A stretch of DNA of 29,689 nucleotides from Candidatus Abyssobacteria bacterium SURF_5. GTDB taxonomy: Bacteria > Abyssobacteria > SURF-5. The notes below the pieces were generated by a model that saw nothing but the letters and a program-made list of their open reading frames with translations, ran no database searches and was not told the DNA's origin. The stretch covers positions 1 to 29,689 of the forward strand of contig QZKU01000054.1 in NCBI GenBank assembly GCA_003598085.1. The letters are read 5' to 3'. Position numbers and translations under genes: made by a program. Below are positions 23,499-29,689 of the stretch, piece by piece (positions within the stretch are counted from its first letter, which is position 1; each line of letters opens with the position of its first letter).

Positions 23499-25232
23499 AT
23501 GCCAGAAGAGCGACAGGAACAGAGACTTTTTCGCCGCAAGCTTCCGTGCGCCAACCATCAATTTATTGCCGCAGCCGCGCATTGCGACATCTGCGGCAGG
23601 CCTATCTGCAAGGACTGCATCCGTTACTACGGCGGCGAGCATATCTGCAGCGCCGAGTGCTGGACCCAGAAAATCGCGCAAGACTCTCTCCATATGTTTG
23701 CGGCCTACCGCAGAAAATCGAAATTCAAGCTGGGCGCCCTCATAGGACTTGCGGCAAGCATCTGTTTATTGATCGGGCTCTCATTTTTTTTCATTTACTC
23801 AAAGATGGAACGCCCGGGCGCCAGGCTCTGGGAGCTGAAATATTCGCCCCAATGTTTCGGATATAAAATCGTGCCATCCATAGACACGGTTTTTGTAATG
23901 AAAGACGATAATACGGTGCAAGCCGTCGACACGAATTCCGGAAAACAGCGATGGCTGGCCCATCTGCCGGAGGAACACAAGGGCTGCCGGCTTACTGCCT
24001 TCGATTCAGGGCGCGCCTTTGTTGATTTTTCCGGAAAGCTCCTCCTCCTCAATTCGGTCGAAACGAGGCCGGCATGGGAATACGCTCTACCGCAGCCGGA
24101 CCTGTCCGCTTCCCTGGTGTTTTCGAACGAAACGCTTTTTCTTTCCTCTTCATCCGCCGGACCTCGGGGCGGATATTCCTCCCGCCGAGCGCGTGCAGAT
24201 TCGCGGGGGAACCGGGTTCAAGAAGGAGACGCGCCGGCCTCGATGATATCCGCGGTCGAAGCAGGCACGGGTAAGGAAATATGGGCCTTTCCTGCAGAAG
24301 AAGTCGTTGTCAATGATCTGTTCCTGGTTGATGCGACCCTCTATGGATTTGGAGAAAGAGCCGTTTCTCTCCCGGCGTCCGAAGAAGCGTCACCCGCCGG
24401 ACAGAAAACGGAAAATGATCTGAATGCCGGCTCAGCATTGCTTGCGCTTGATCCCCATACTGGTTTCCTGAGATGGCAAACGGATTTGGATGGCGGGTGC
24501 GTTCTTCCACCGATGCCGATCCCGCAAGGTTTTCTTATTGCTACAAGGGAATCGATTTCCCTGATTTCCTTGAGCGGGAGTGTCCTGTGGCAACACCCCC
24601 TTGCCCAACAGACTGTATTGTCACTTGATTATTCAGATGGGCTCCTGTTCGTGCTTTCACAGGATGGTCTGCTCTCGTGTATCGAGGCCGACAGCGGATT
24701 GCGGAAATGGATGGCGGACGTCCGCCTCGCGACGGGCCGCCTCTTTACCGCTTCTCAATATGTATATGTTTGCGGGCGGAGAGAGCATAAGCCGAAACCT
24801 CCAAAGACCGCTGTGCACAATCCGCCATTTCCCGAAATTGCGGGATCATCCTCCCAATTGGATCCGGATATCTTCACGTTGACTGAGGCAACCACGGAAA
24901 AGGTGCTGTGCGGGCTGGATATGGCTTCAGGTGAGGAGTTTATCTCGAGAACCCTTCAAGGGAATCTCCACTTCTTGAATGGAGCCGTGTATGCGCTTTC
25001 GCTGCTGCACTGGGAAAATAATTCGGAAATGCCAGTTGATCCCCCTCAAGATATTGCCCCTCTCTCGGCGCTTTCTGCATATGAATTATCGACGGGTGTG
25101 AAGAAATGGGAAATACTCATAGACGGAGCAGCTTCCGATGTTCATGTCTCGGGTTCTGTCGCCATAGTGAAAGTTGTGCCGTTGGATGGTTCCGATCAAT
25201 CGCCTCGCTTGATCGGTTTTTCACTCAGGTGA
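23499..25232 (+). CDS. zinc-finger, one-pass membrane protein with PQQ-type beta-propeller
   Basis: A 577-residue protein in three parts. Residues 17-54 form a B-box-like zinc finger (C17-x2-H20, CDIC, CKDC, H48, C50, C54). Residues about 78-100 are one membrane helix preceded by RRKSKFK, so the finger should be inside and the rest outside. Residues about 105-577 hold about eight PQQ/BamB-type blades, each with a turn like DTNSGKQRW, EAGTGKEIW, DPHTGFLRW, EADSGLRKW or ELSTGVKKW. No quinoprotein catalytic residues are evident, so a binding or scaffold role is likely. It is 41 bases downstream of the FHA gene in the same operon. The ribosome site at ATG 23499 is weak. Confidence 0.85.
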   Translation: MPEERQEQRLFRRKLPCANHQFIAAAAHCDICGRPICKDCIRYYGGEHICSAECWTQKIAQDSLHMFAAYRRKSKFKLGALIGLAASICLLIGLSFFFIYSKMERPGARLWELKYSPQCFGYKIVPSIDTVFVMKDDNTVQAVDTNSGKQRWLAHLPEEHKGCRLTAFDSGRAFVDFSGKLLLLNSVETRPAWEYALPQPDLSASLVFSNETLFLSSSSAGPRGGYSSRRARADSRGNRVQEGDAPASMISAVEAGTGKEIWAFPAEEVVVNDLFLVDATLYGFGERAVSLPASEEASPAGQKTENDLNAGSALLALDPHTGFLRWQTDLDGGCVLPPMPIPQGFLIATRESISLISLSGSVLWQHPLAQQTVLSLDYSDGLLFVLSQDGLLSCIEADSGLRKWMADVRLATGRLFTASQYVYVCGRREHKPKPPKTAVHNPPFPEIAGSSSQLDPDIFTLTEATTEKVLCGLDMASGEEFISRTLQGNLHFLNGAVYALSLLHWENNSEMPVDPPQDIAPLSALSAYELSTGVKKWEILIDGAASDVHVSGSVAIVKVVPLDGSDQSPRLIGFSLR

Positions 25233-25272
25233 CGATAGATCGCGACCAGGTTTCTGTCGCTCCGCTCACATC

Positions 25273-25308
25273 AAAAACCCCCGCCCGGCTGCTGAACCGG
25301 GCGGGGGG
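25273..25308 (-). terminator. strong intrinsic terminator of the acyl-CoA dehydrogenase operon
   Basis: CCCCCGCCCGG (25278-25288) and CCGGGCGGGGG (25297-25307) form a perfect 11-pair, GC-only stem with an 8-base loop. On the minus strand the stem is followed by TTTTT (25277-25273). It is about 27 bases past the dehydrogenase stop. It could also slow transcription from the convergent propeller gene, but the plus strand lacks the T-run. Confidence 0.9.
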
Positions 25309-25334
25309 CAAACCGTTCGCACTACTCCATCACC

Positions 25335-26573
25335 TTACTTCAATTGATCCCTCGAGTAGTCGAGGATTCGCCGGGCGACGATAAGCATGTTGATTTGCCC
25401 GGTTCCTTCGAATAGATCATTGATCTTGGCGTCGCGCATCCATTTCTCCAACAGCAGATCGCGTGAATACCCGAGAGGCCCCATCAACTCGACGGCTTTT
25501 TGAGTAACCAGAGTTACGGCCAGCCCGGCCTTTGCCTTGGCCATCGAGGCCTCGAGGTTGTTGCGCAGCCGTTGATCCATCATCCAGCAGGCCCGCCAGG
25601 TCAGCAAGCGCGCGGCCTGTAGATTCGCCTCCATCTGCTGGATGTCGCGCTCAACGGAAGTCATCCGATAGGGCGAAATACCATAGCGGATCGTGATTCC
25701 TCTGTTCGCCAGCTCTTCCCGAACAAAGTCTATTGCCGCGCGCCCGATGCCCAGCGCGCTCGCCGCTACCATCGGGCGGGTCGCGTCGAATGTCGCCATT
25801 ACGCCTTTGAACCCGGAGGTGCTCCCTTTTTTCTGGACCTCAGGACTTCCCAAGATGTTGTCGAATGGTATGCGGCAGTCTTCGAAAACGATCGTGCACG
25901 TGTCGGAAGCTCGAATGCCAAGTTTTCTCTCGAGCTTGGTGACGGTCATTCCCGGCGTCCCGTGTTCGACGATGAAACTCTTGATGCCGGCACGACCGGC
26001 GGATTTATCGATCGTCGCCCATACCACCACGAAACCTTCCGAATCCACGACGGCCGATTTGCCGCTGGTGACAAATATTTTCTCTCCGTTGAGAACCCAC
26101 TCGTCGCCGTCGCGGGTGGCTGTTGCCGTGATCGCGGCGGTATCGGAGCCGGCGTTTGCTTCCGTAATTGCCATGGCGCCCCATTTGGGTGCACCTTCCT
26201 GAAAGCGCTTCAGGAAGCGTTCCTTCTGTTCCGGAGTGCCGACTGCTTCAACCGCAGCCACGCCAAGTCCGCCCGGCATGTTCAGATACAGACCGCAGTC
26301 GCCCCAGGAAAGCTCTTCAATAATGTTGGCGAACGTGATTGAATTCTCCGCCGGTCGCTCAGGCTTGCCCTCTTTCGGCTTCTTCTGTGATTCGATCCGG
26401 GCCTTTGACCGACGCTTCGAATCCTCCCACATCATGTTGATGAAATCCCACGGCTTTTCTTTGTGCTCCTCCTCGTCGAATTGACGCGCCACCGGCCGCA
26501 TCATGTTTTCGGCCAGCATGTGGACCATATTCTTCATGTTTTGTATATTTTCAGATAACTCGAAGTCTATCAT
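25335..26573 (-). CDS. acyl-CoA dehydrogenase (first of a pair, downstream copy)
   Basis: A 412-residue FAD enzyme introducing a 2,3 double bond into an acyl-CoA. AITEANAGSDTAAI and GEKIFVTSG are the flavin and substrate motifs. The C-terminal MRDAKINDLFEGTGQINMLIVAR segment holds the EGT motif where the catalytic glutamate often lies. A very basic insertion (residues about 50-75, SKRRSKARIESQKKPKEGKP) in the N-terminal helical domain is unusual. ATG 26573 is chosen for its AGGAGGG; the longer form to 26648 would overlap the upstream gene. It follows the other dehydrogenase by about 20 bases, so the two may form a heteromer or act in succession. Confidence 0.93.
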   Translation of the reverse strand: MIDFELSENIQNMKNMVHMLAENMMRPVARQFDEEEHKEKPWDFINMMWEDSKRRSKARIESQKKPKEGKPERPAENSITFANIIEELSWGDCGLYLNMPGGLGVAAVEAVGTPEQKERFLKRFQEGAPKWGAMAITEANAGSDTAAITATATRDGDEWVLNGEKIFVTSGKSAVVDSEGFVVVWATIDKSAGRAGIKSFIVEHGTPGMTVTKLERKLGIRASDTCTIVFEDCRIPFDNILGSPEVQKKGSTSGFKGVMATFDATRPMVAASALGIGRAAIDFVREELANRGITIRYGISPYRMTSVERDIQQMEANLQAARLLTWRACWMMDQRLRNNLEASMAKAKAGLAVTLVTQKAVELMGPLGYSRDLLLEKWMRDAKINDLFEGTGQINMLIVARRILDYSRDQLK

Positions 26574-26593
26574 TGGGGATCGCCCTCCTCGCC

Positions 26594-27703
26594 TCAGACG
26601 GTTATAAGACCTTCGAACGTCGCAAAGCCGCGTCCGTTGCGCAGCCACAGTTCCACGGGATGTTCCCTGATGTAGCCATGCCCGCCAAGCACCTGAACGG
26701 CGCGGTCGGTTATCATGAGGGCTTTTTCGGCTGCATATTGTTTCGCAAGATATGCCTCACGCTCCGCATCATGTCCCTTGTCCATTCTCCAAGCAGCCTC
26801 CCAGGTGAGCAGCCGCATCGCATCGACCTCGATCGCCATTTCCGCGAGCATGAAGGCAATTGCCTGGCGAGAAGCTATCGGCTCGCCGAAAGCGACTCGG
26901 TCTTTTGCGTAGTCTCGAGCATATTCGAATGCCGCTTTGGAAACGCCGGTTGCCATAGCGGCCAAAGCAATGTTTGAATAACTCAGCAGTTTGGCCGCGT
27001 TGCAGCCTTTTTCACCACCCAATTTGTTCTCTTTCGGTATACGACAATCCTTGAAGCTGACTTTTCGCGTGTCGAGCGCCTTGATCCCCATGTTCTTCTC
27101 TCGCTCGCCGATCTCCATTCCAGCGGTCCCCTTGTCCACCAGGAATGCCTGGACTCCGGCGGCGCCGGCAGCTTTGTCCGTCTGCGCATAGACCAACAGA
27201 ACTTCCGCTTCAGCCGCCATCGGCACAAGACATTTTTCTCCGTTCAGAACATAATTGCCGCCCTCAAGTGTAGCGGTTGTCTGCATCGATGGCAGATCAA
27301 AATCAATTCGCGGCTCCAACAGGGCCGCTCCCGCCGGCTTGAACTCCTCCTCGCAGAAGAGCGGAAGATACTTTTTCTTCTGGTCGTCGGTTCCGAATTC
27401 GATCAGCGGATATACAACGGCGGCCGGATTCAAAGCGGCGGCGGCCAGCGAAAGGTCGCCATAAGCAAGTTCCTCTGCAATGATGGCCCCCGTCACAATC
27501 GATCTGGGCTCGCCGACGCCACCAAATTCCTCGGGGATGCTGTTGGGGATCAGGAATAGCTCCCACGCCTTGCTGATGAACTCGGGGGGTATCTTGCCTC
27601 CTTCGTCGCATTCCCGGTAAATCGGGCGCATCTCGTTCATTGCGAACTTCTTTACGGTCTCCGAGATCATGCGTTGATCATCGCTCAGTTCAAATGATAC
27701 CAT
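26594..27703 (-). CDS. acyl-CoA dehydrogenase (upstream copy, short C-terminus)
   Basis: A 369-residue acyl-CoA dehydrogenase. ELSDDQRMISETVKKF starts the N-terminal helical domain. VLNGEKCLVPMA and MGIKALDTRKVSF cover the beta domain. GGHGYIREHPVELWLRN is the C-terminal flavin segment. It ends at ...ATFEGLITV, so the helix that normally follows the EGT motif is missing. This short end looks natural, since the operon continues directly with the second dehydrogenase. AGGAGAGG precedes ATG 27703. Electron transfer would need ETF or a similar partner, not present here. Acyl chain specificity is not readable. It is downstream of the MerR-type gene on the same strand. Confidence 0.92.
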   Translation of the reverse strand: MVSFELSDDQRMISETVKKFAMNEMRPIYRECDEGGKIPPEFISKAWELFLIPNSIPEEFGGVGEPRSIVTGAIIAEELAYGDLSLAAAALNPAAVVYPLIEFGTDDQKKKYLPLFCEEEFKPAGAALLEPRIDFDLPSMQTTATLEGGNYVLNGEKCLVPMAAEAEVLLVYAQTDKAAGAAGVQAFLVDKGTAGMEIGEREKNMGIKALDTRKVSFKDCRIPKENKLGGEKGCNAAKLLSYSNIALAAMATGVSKAAFEYARDYAKDRVAFGEPIASRQAIAFMLAEMAIEVDAMRLLTWEAAWRMDKGHDAEREAYLAKQYAAEKALMITDRAVQVLGGHGYIREHPVELWLRNGRGFATFEGLITV

Positions 27704-27847
27704 TGCGTCCTCTCCTTCATCGTTCTCTTATCAGACCAGTATTACTTCCTAATCAATAGTCATCCATACCGCATTCTGACAGAACAGGGCTTTTACCTCC
27801 TTTTCTCCTGCCCCCACCGGCGCCTGTTGCACTGCAAAAAAGTCAAT

Positions 27848-28609
27848 TCATTCGCCGGCTTTAATCCTGGCGCCCTCTGGAGGATGTATCTTTTTCAAAC
27901 GAACTGCGAAAGCCTTTCGGATCGCTTTTCGCCGCATCCACAGAAAAAGCCCGAGGAAAAGATCTTCTCCCATCCCTCCAAACAGATCCTGTGTATCTCG
28001 AGGATGCAGCCCATCCATCATCCTTTGAAACAGTTGCTCCACTTCTCTTTCGGCGAGATGACCGGCCGCCTCGACATATATGCAAAGCGCCTCCAGCGGC
28101 CATCCTCGAGCCGGAGTGAATCCCAGTTCGCTCATCCTCAGCAGTATCCTCAAGATCTCCACATCTTCGGGATGATAGATCCTATTCCCCCTCTTTACCT
28201 CGGGGTGAAGTACCCCCAATTGCTCCAGCCGCTCCAGTGTCTCCGGAAAAAATCCGAATTCGGCCGCTATGTCAGCCTCACAAAGTGGGCGGCCACGGGA
28301 GGCGTCGGCCAGCCATCCCGCATAATGAGAACTGATGTGGAGCACATTCTCTAACATCTCCATGTCTTGCACCGTATCAAGCAATCGCTTAATGCGGCCG
28401 AGCGGCAAAAACGCCTTCTTTTGAAGCCTGCGAATTAATCTGATTCTTTCAATGTAGCTTTCGTCGTACAGGGCTGAGGTTCGATTAAGCTTGACGGGGG
28501 AAGGCAGGAGCTGTTTCTCCATATAATAATGGATAGTGGATTTGCTTACGCCGGCTTGTTTCGCAAGCTCCTGAATTTTCATTCGTTTTATTTGCGAAAC
28601 TTTTTCCAT
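27848..28609 (-). CDS. MerR-type regulator with two HTH domains
   Basis: A 253-residue DNA-binding protein. Residues about 10-75 are a clear MerR winged helix (KIQELAKQAGVSKSTIHYYM, then ESYIERIRLIRRLQ and LPLGRIKRLL). Residues about 111-166 resemble a second one: EADIAAEFGFFPETLERLEQ, then NRIYHPEDVEILRILLRMSELGF. The tail is basic and helical with no cysteines for metal sensing. ATG 28609 is within the predicted transcript (start about 28679); ATG 28582 is the alternative, and neither has a strong ribosome site. It lies about 145 bases before the dehydrogenase pair on the same strand and may control it, as MerR proteins of the LiuR kind control acyl-CoA catabolism. That link is inference. 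Confidence 0.88.
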   Translation of the reverse strand: MEKVSQIKRMKIQELAKQAGVSKSTIHYYMEKQLLPSPVKLNRTSALYDESYIERIRLIRRLQKKAFLPLGRIKRLLDTVQDMEMLENVLHISSHYAGWLADASRGRPLCEADIAAEFGFFPETLERLEQLGVLHPEVKRGNRIYHPEDVEILRILLRMSELGFTPARGWPLEALCIYVEAAGHLAEREVEQLFQRMMDGLHPRDTQDLFGGMGEDLFLGLFLWMRRKAIRKAFAVRLKKIHPPEGARIKAGE

Positions 28610-28661
28610 AAAAACACAGCCACTTTCGGCTCGGATGTGACTTAACGGGCGGGAGAACAAA

Positions 28662-28682
28662 CTATCAAGCTTCGCTTGATAG
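28662..28682. repeat. 9-bp inverted repeat at the MerR transcription start
   Basis: CTATCAAGC (28662-28670) and GCTTGATAG (28674-28682) are perfect arms around TTC. It covers the predicted start site and first bases of the transcript, so it can be an autoregulatory operator or a 5' mRNA hairpin. Confidence 0.7.
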
Positions 28683-28685
28683 ATG

Positions 28686-28714
28686 ATTTTATAAAGGGCC
28701 GCCCGCGTTGTCAA
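28686..28714 (-). promoter_or_regulatory. near-consensus promoter of the MerR-type gene
   Basis: TTGACA (28714-28709), a 17-base spacer and TAAAAT (28691-28686) on the minus strand. The spacer is of normal length, unlike the 19-base spacers at classical MerR-activated promoters, so repression rather than MerR twisting is expected here. Confidence 0.72.
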
Positions 28715-28842
28715 GTAAAAAAGCGCCGAATCAACAGAAAACCAGAGCCGCATTTCGCAATTCATCCGCCAAGGCGGGACAATCAAACTTGCCGCCTCAG
28801 TTCAGCGCAATGACGACCGGCGAAAACGATTGAAAAATTTTC

Positions 28843-28872
28843 TTGGATTTCCGAGCGTGGGTGTGCTATACT
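28843..28872 (+). promoter_or_regulatory. promoter of a candidate small RNA
   Basis: TATACT (28867-28872) is a good -10 box; TTGGAT (28843-28848) is a partial -35 at an 18-base spacing. Predicted start is near 28879, exactly where the first hairpin begins. Confidence 0.5.
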
Positions 28873-28878
28873 GTGCGT

Positions 28879-28951
28879 GCAACCTTCTCTTGGTTGCGTC
28901 TCTTCCTCATCAGGCTGGGTGTTAGGGGTGACACCCAGCCTTCTTCCTTTT
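28879..28951 (+). ncRNA. candidate small RNA with two hairpins and terminator
   Basis: The unit of about 73 bases begins with hairpin GCAACC/GGTTGC (28879-28884, 28892-28897). A pyrimidine-rich single strand GTCTCTTCCTCATCA follows. It ends with a perfect 10-pair hairpin GGCTGGGTGT/ACACCCAGCC (28913-28922, 28931-28940) and TTCTTCCTTTT. The layout is that of a trans-acting small RNA: own promoter, accessible linker complementary to purine-rich ribosome sites, intrinsic terminator. No protein frame covers it. It matches no RNA family I know. It could also be an attenuator ahead of the dsr region. Confidence 0.5.
28913..28951 (+). terminator. intrinsic terminator
   Basis: A perfect 10-pair stem with an 8-base loop, followed by an interrupted T-rich tract (TTCTTCCTTTT). 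It ends the candidate small RNA. Confidence 0.7.
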
Positions 28952-29244
28952 AACAGAACTTAATAGATCCTTGAGTTCTCCGAACGTCCTCCGAAGCGTT
29001 GTCGCGGCTTTTTCAAAATTTTTCTTTCTTATGGTCGGGCTTTCAGAAATAACTCACGTTGACGAGCAAGCCGAGGAAACACCCGCTCGTTGAGGCTTTT
29101 GCATCCAAAATGCGAATCGGCCTGTCCGAATGTTAGGAGGAGATAAGAGTCAGTAGTATCCGGTCAAAAACGAGCCTGTTCTCCTTCTCGCTACGATCGG
29201 AAATAGCCTTGCAAATTTTGCGTAGTAGGGGCAAAATCCACGAA

Positions 29245-29269
29245 AAAACATGCAAATATTTCATGTTTT
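29245..29269. promoter_or_regulatory. inverted repeat, possible upstream activator site
   Basis: AAAACATG (29245-29252) and CATGTTTT (29262-29269) are perfect 8-base arms; the 9-base spacer itself contains the palindrome AAATATTT. It ends 130 bases before the sigma-54-like -24 box, a usual distance for an enhancer-binding protein site. Confidence 0.45.
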
Positions 29270-29338
29270 CTTGAGCGCCAAACTGGCTAAAGATACTTAA
29301 AAAGCCCCGGATCTTCTTTCCAGATTAGCCATGTAAGA

Positions 29339-29358
29339 TAAGCCTGTAGCGAGGCTTA
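29339..29358. repeat. 7-bp inverted repeat
   Basis: TAAGCCT (29339-29345) and AGGCTTA (29352-29358) around a 6-base spacer, about 40 bases before the sigma-54-like promoter. It could be a regulator site. No T-run follows, so it is not a standard terminator. Confidence 0.4.
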
Positions 29359-29398
29359 CGAGGCGTGCGCGCCCCGTCGAATCTTCAGGCGAAAACTC

Positions 29399-29414
29399 TG
29401 GCATGGTAGTTGCT
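29399..29414 (+). promoter_or_regulatory. sigma-54-type promoter ahead of dsrA
   Basis: TGGCAT (29399-29404), five bases and TTGCT (29410-29414) match the -24/-12 consensus TGGCAC-N5-TTGCW in all but one position, with exact spacing. Predicted start near 29425 would place the whole structured leader in the transcript. Confidence 0.55.
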
Positions 29415-29440
29415 GAATAACTCTGTTGAAATGCTTACCA

Positions 29441-29590
29441 AAAAATCCCCACTGTTCGCAATCTCCAGCACCCGAACAGGAAAGGATTTTGATGATGGAC
29501 TGGAGGTAACCGGGAAAACCCCCTGACACAACGTGTCATTTCGGTTACCTTTCGGGCGGGCAAAACCTCATTTGATTTTGCCAGAGGTCA
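29441..29590 (+). ncRNA. structured 5' leader of dsrA, candidate cis-regulatory RNA
   Basis: Several stems can form here. P1 is AAAATCC/GGATTTT (29442-29448, 29484-29490). P2, nested in P1, is CTGTTCG/CGAACAG (29452-29458, 29473-29479). The P2 loop CTCCAG (29463-29468) is complementary to CTGGAG (29500-29505), a possible pseudoknot. P3 is AGGTAACCG/CGGTTACCT (29504-29512, 29542-29550), enclosing P4 TGACAC/GTGTCA (29524-29529, 29533-29538). P5 is GGCAAAA/TTTTGCC (29559-29565, 29576-29582), whose loop ACCTC can instead pair with GAGGT (29584-29588) close to the ribosome site. I recognise no known riboswitch class. The TGACAC/GTGTCA core could also be a DNA operator. Confidence 0.5.
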
Positions 29591-29609
29591 GCAAAGACAG
29601 GAGAAGGAT

Positions 29610-29689
29610 ATGAGTGAAAATGGGACGCCGTTGTTGGACGAGCTGGAGAAGGGTCCATGGCCGAGCTTTGTGAAGGAGATCAAGCGAGC
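29610..29689 (+). CDS. dsrA: dissimilatory sulfite reductase alpha subunit, N-terminus (partial)
   Basis: The frame from ATG 29610 runs off the window after 26 codons. [20 protein letters not shown] is the highly conserved start of DsrA (GPWPSFV is a hallmark), close to how I recall archaeal and bacterial DsrA proteins beginning. DsrA pairs with DsrB to reduce sulfite with siroheme and Fe-S clusters in sulfate and sulfite reducers, or works in reverse in sulfur oxidisers. GGAGAAGG lies six bases before the ATG. The catalytic residues are outside the window, so reductive or oxidative type cannot be told. dsrB should follow to the right. Confidence 0.85.
   Translation, partial: MSENGTPLLDELEKGPWPSFVKEIKR

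Larger units (their letters stand above)
28952..29398. other. long gene-free region upstream of dsrA
   Basis: About 450 bases without a supported gene. Notable items are the inverted repeats at 29245-29269 and 29339-29358, listed separately. A 20-codon frame from about 29034 has no ribosome site. AGGAGGAG near 29135 is not followed by a sensible start. No tRNA was recognised. Confidence 0.5.

Noticed and set aside
27793-27804. Strong minus-strand Shine-Dalgarno AAGGAGGT without a gene
   Set aside because: The next ATG is too far away and gives only a four-codon frame, so I treat it as chance or part of the dehydrogenase leader.
29034-29096. 20-codon frame in the region before dsrA
   Set aside because: No ribosome site and no promoter close by; frames this short arise by chance.
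29559-29588. H-type pseudoknot in the last stem of the dsrA leader
   Set aside because: The one-base linker between TTTTGCC and GAGGT is too short to span a 7-pair stem; the two pairings are better seen as alternatives.
1-29689. CRISPR array, insertion sequence, tRNA or rRNA gene
   Set aside because: I saw no regularly spaced direct repeats, no transposase frame, no cloverleaf-like sequence and no rRNA-like stretch.

Overview
The window looks like a chromosomal segment of a bacterium of moderately high GC, probably an uncultured one with dissimilatory sulfur metabolism. The strongest taxonomic and physiological clue is at the right edge. A gene starts there whose first 26 residues ([20 protein letters not shown]...) read as the amino terminus of the dissimilatory sulfite reductase alpha subunit, DsrA. 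Shine-Dalgarno sites, several near-consensus sigma-70 promoters with 17-bp spacers, a MerR regulator and an ECF transporter point to Bacteria. The exact lineage cannot be fixed from sequence reading alone.

Layout, left to right. 1-209: end of a CBS-domain reading frame behind a hairpin, probably a remnant. 232-675 (-): small cysteine-rich protein. 721-3316 (-): acyl-CoA synthetase and a GalT-like nucleotidyltransferase, divergent from the sdh operon. 3528-6866 (+): four-subunit succinate dehydrogenase/fumarate reductase (two membrane anchors, flavoprotein, Fe-S protein). 7019-10313 (-): ECF vitamin-type transporter (S component, fused double ATPase, T component) behind a strong promoter. 10771-12564 (+): CPA-type cation/proton antiporter with an RCK-like tail. 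12682-14969 (+): D-2-hydroxyacid dehydrogenase translationally coupled to an amidohydrolase-like protein. 14995-16202 (-): ankyrin protein and a glycine-rich RRM RNA-binding protein with a long leader. 16566-18679 (-): adenosine-type deaminase and MTAP-family nucleoside phosphorylase, a plausible purine-nucleoside salvage pair. 18907-19308 (-): orphan OadG-like membrane subunit. 19401-20731 (-): PHP phosphoesterase plus an exported STN-domain protein.

20929-25232 (+) is the most unusual locus. It holds a pseudokinase/Clp-N/degenerate AAA fusion, a stand-alone FHA protein, and a one-pass membrane protein with a cytoplasmic zinc finger and an outside beta-propeller. It is fired by a perfect consensus promoter and diverges from the PHP/STN operon. 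I infer a membrane-spanning signalling or scaffold system.

25335-27703 (-): two acyl-CoA dehydrogenases ending in a strong intrinsic terminator, downstream of a MerR-type regulator with two HTH domains (27848-28609). 28610-29609 has no protein gene. It holds the MerR promoter and operator, a candidate small RNA with its own promoter and terminator, inverted repeats, a sigma-54-type promoter, and a highly structured leader directly ahead of dsrA.

Functionally, acyl-CoA activation and dehydrogenation, succinate/fumarate cycling and dissimilatory sulfite reduction fit a heterotroph oxidising fatty or related acids with sulfur compounds as electron acceptor. That is inference from gene content in one window.
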